Part shown: positions 45,100 to 46,378 of the stretch, piece after piece | How positions within the stretch are numbered: the first letter of the stretch is position 1 | How the letters are laid out: each line of letters opens with the position of its first letter | IMG/VR virus record: IMGVR_UViG_3300044807_000119 | Span: 1-46,378 of that record | Source of the DNA: a virus | Reading direction: 5' to 3' (one strand) | DNA length: 46,378 bases | Program-made: the position numbers and the translations under genes | Notes under the pieces: model-generated | What the model was told of the DNA's origin: nothing | What the model saw: the letters and a program-made list of their open reading frames with translations, nothing else | Databases searched by the model: none

Positions 45100-46378
45100 C
45101 GAACGGAAGCCGCCGCAGATCGACGACGCGCCGGGCCTTGTCTGGCGCGCGCGCAAGGCCGGCTGGGTGGCCACATGGCAGGCGCGGTCGGACCTGATAG
45201 CGCTCGGCTACGCGCCACAGACGGCCCGCCTATGGGCCGGCGCGGAGCCTACGGCGATCGAGGCCAATTCCATCGCTACACAGTGCCGCCGGCTGCAATC
45301 CGATATGCGGATTTACGCCCAGGCCGGGGATTACGCCGCCGACAAGCCGGCCCTGACGATCGCCGCCTTGATGGCGAAATATCAGACTGATCCGGTTTCG
45401 ACCTATCACGCCAAGCGGTTTGCGGTGCGAAAGAACCACGACATCACCTATCGCCGCATCGTCGAAATCCATGGCGAAGTCGAGTTGACCGAGATCAGGG
45501 CTCGCCTGTTGCTCGAGTGGCATCAGCAATGGAGCGGCGGCGGCCAGAAGATCGCCATGGCACACGCCTTCATCGGGCATCTGCGGACGCTTTTTGGATT
45601 CGGCGCTACCATGCTCGAGGATCCAGAGTGCGAGCGGTTGTCGGCCGTGCTGCACCGAATGCGGTTCCCGACGCCGCGGCCCCGAACCGAGCGCCTAACC
45701 GCAGAACAGGCCATGGCGGTCCGCAAGGTGGCTCGAGAGCATTTCGGATGGCGGTCGATCGCGCTGGCCCAAGCGCTGCAATTTGACCTGATGCTGCGGC
45801 AAAAGGACGTGATCGGGGAATGGGTGCCGACGACGGAACCGGGCCTCAGCGACGTTACCAAACACAATGAAAAGTGGGGCCGGGTGAAGGGTGTCATGGT
45901 CCGCGTTGAGAACACTGAGAAATGGCTGCGCGGCCTGCGCTGGTCCGAGATCAACGAAAACATGATCCTGAAACACAACACCAGCAAGCGCGGGAAAGAC
46001 CTGACCGTCGATCTTAAGCTGGCGCCTATGGTCCTCGAGGAGCTTGAACTCGGCATCGTCACCCGGAGTGACGGCGGCCCGATGATCATCTGCGAGGTGA
46101 CCGGCCTGCCATACACAACCGCCGAATTCCGCCGCAAGTGGCGGCTGGTCGCGGACAAGGCCGGGCTCCCCAAGACCGTCAGGAACATGGATTCGCGGGC
46201 CGGCGCCATCAGCGAAGCGACCGACGCCGGGATCGACATGGAGCATATCCGGCACGCCGCCACGCACAGCAACATCAGCATGACCCAGCGCTATTCTCGA
46301 GGGTCAGACGACAAGACGGCGAACGTGCAGCGGCTCCGGCTCGAGCATCGGAACAAACCTAAAACGGGCAATGACTGA
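45092..46378 (+). CDS. int: Tyrosine recombinase (phage integrase)
   Basis: 428 aa from the ATG at 45092 with GGAGGAAC upstream; stop at the window end. The N-terminal arm and core-binding part are about residues 1-200. The catalytic domain shows LMLRQKDVIGEW with the first Arg (about 236), KHNTSKRGKDLTVDL with the Lys (about 296), NMDSRAGAISEATDAG with the second Arg (about 369), HAATHSN, and the nucleophile in TQRYSRG (about 400). The usual HxxR box reads MDSR, lacking the His, a form seen in some rhizobial phage integrases. Integrates and excises the prophage, here apparently at comEC. Confidence 0.92.
   Translation: MTDERKPPQIDDAPGLVWRARKAGWVATWQARSDLIALGYAPQTARLWAGAEPTAIEANSIATQCRRLQSDMRIYAQAGDYAADKPALTIAALMAKYQTDPVSTYHAKRFAVRKNHDITYRRIVEIHGEVELTEIRARLLLEWHQQWSGGGQKIAMAHAFIGHLRTLFGFGATMLEDPECERLSAVLHRMRFPTPRPRTERLTAEQAMAVRKVAREHFGWRSIALAQALQFDLMLRQKDVIGEWVPTTEPGLSDVTKHNEKWGRVKGVMVRVENTEKWLRGLRWSEINENMILKHNTSKRGKDLTVDLKLAPMVLEELELGIVTRSDGGPMIICEVTGLPYTTAEFRRKWRLVADKAGLPKTVRNMDSRAGAISEATDAGIDMEHIRHAATHSNISMTQRYSRGSDDKTANVQRLRLEHRNKPKTGND

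Noticed and set aside
1-46378. CRISPR array, insertion sequences or transposase genes
   Set aside because: No regularly spaced repeats and no transposase motifs were found on reading the window.

Overview
The window is essentially one complete temperate podovirus-type prophage in a GC-rich alphaproteobacterium, probably a Bradyrhizobium/Rhodopseudomonas relative. That host guess is an inference from base composition, protein style and a chromosomal ComEC remnant at the left edge. Bases 1-129 (minus strand) encode an internal piece of the competence channel protein ComEC, which ends abruptly at a junction with phage DNA. The last gene, ending at base 46378, is a tyrosine recombinase. The prophage therefore seems to have inserted inside comEC, with the other half of that gene expected just beyond the right edge.

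Layout from left to right. (a) 246-3141, plus strand: a tightly packed accessory operon of small unknown proteins around a DNA cytosine methyltransferase, a MazG-like nucleotide pyrophosphohydrolase and an HNH nuclease. (b) 3159-4440, minus strand: a lysis-type cassette of small membrane or exported proteins and a 29-residue predicted lipoprotein, with no free endolysin. (c) 4564-6028, plus strand: a two-gene cargo insert with a Tat-exported glucuronyl C5-epimerase-like protein. (d) 6032-29462, minus strand: the virion module, transcribed right to left. It runs small terminase, HNH nuclease, large terminase, small proteins, portal, scaffold, major capsid, cement protein, tail tubular proteins A and B, three internal or ejection proteins (one with a lysozyme domain, one with an embedded GNAT fold) and a beta-helix tail spike. 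The gene order is that of T7/BPP-1-like short-tailed phages. (e) 29769-30704, plus strand: a small regulatory unit with its own sigma70-like promoter. (f) 30747-36274, minus strand: the early leftward region with DNA-binding proteins, O-like and P-like replication proteins, a DNA methyltransferase, RusA, an RMF-like protein, a phage tRNA with initiator-type features and a possible origin. (g) 36505-38229: the lysogeny switch, with a Cro-like repressor diverging from a CI-like S24 repressor and a membrane protein translationally coupled to CI. (h) 38233-46378, plus strand: the rightward early operon of many overlapping small genes, a YqaJ exonuclease/RecT annealing pair, an excisionase-like protein and the integrase.

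Two sequence patterns tie the regions together. Five copies of ACCC-N6-GGGT flank the switch: three between cro and cI, two at the start of the rightward operon. They look like the repressor's operators. A second motif, GGTGCGTTGC, occurs seven times (six exact, one with a single mismatch), always on the minus strand and always 30-116 nt upstream of a gene that starts a late transcription block. No phage RNA polymerase or recognised late regulator is visible. This set of sites, probably a dispersed late promoter, activator or stoperator-like regulon, is the most interesting unexplained structure in the window.
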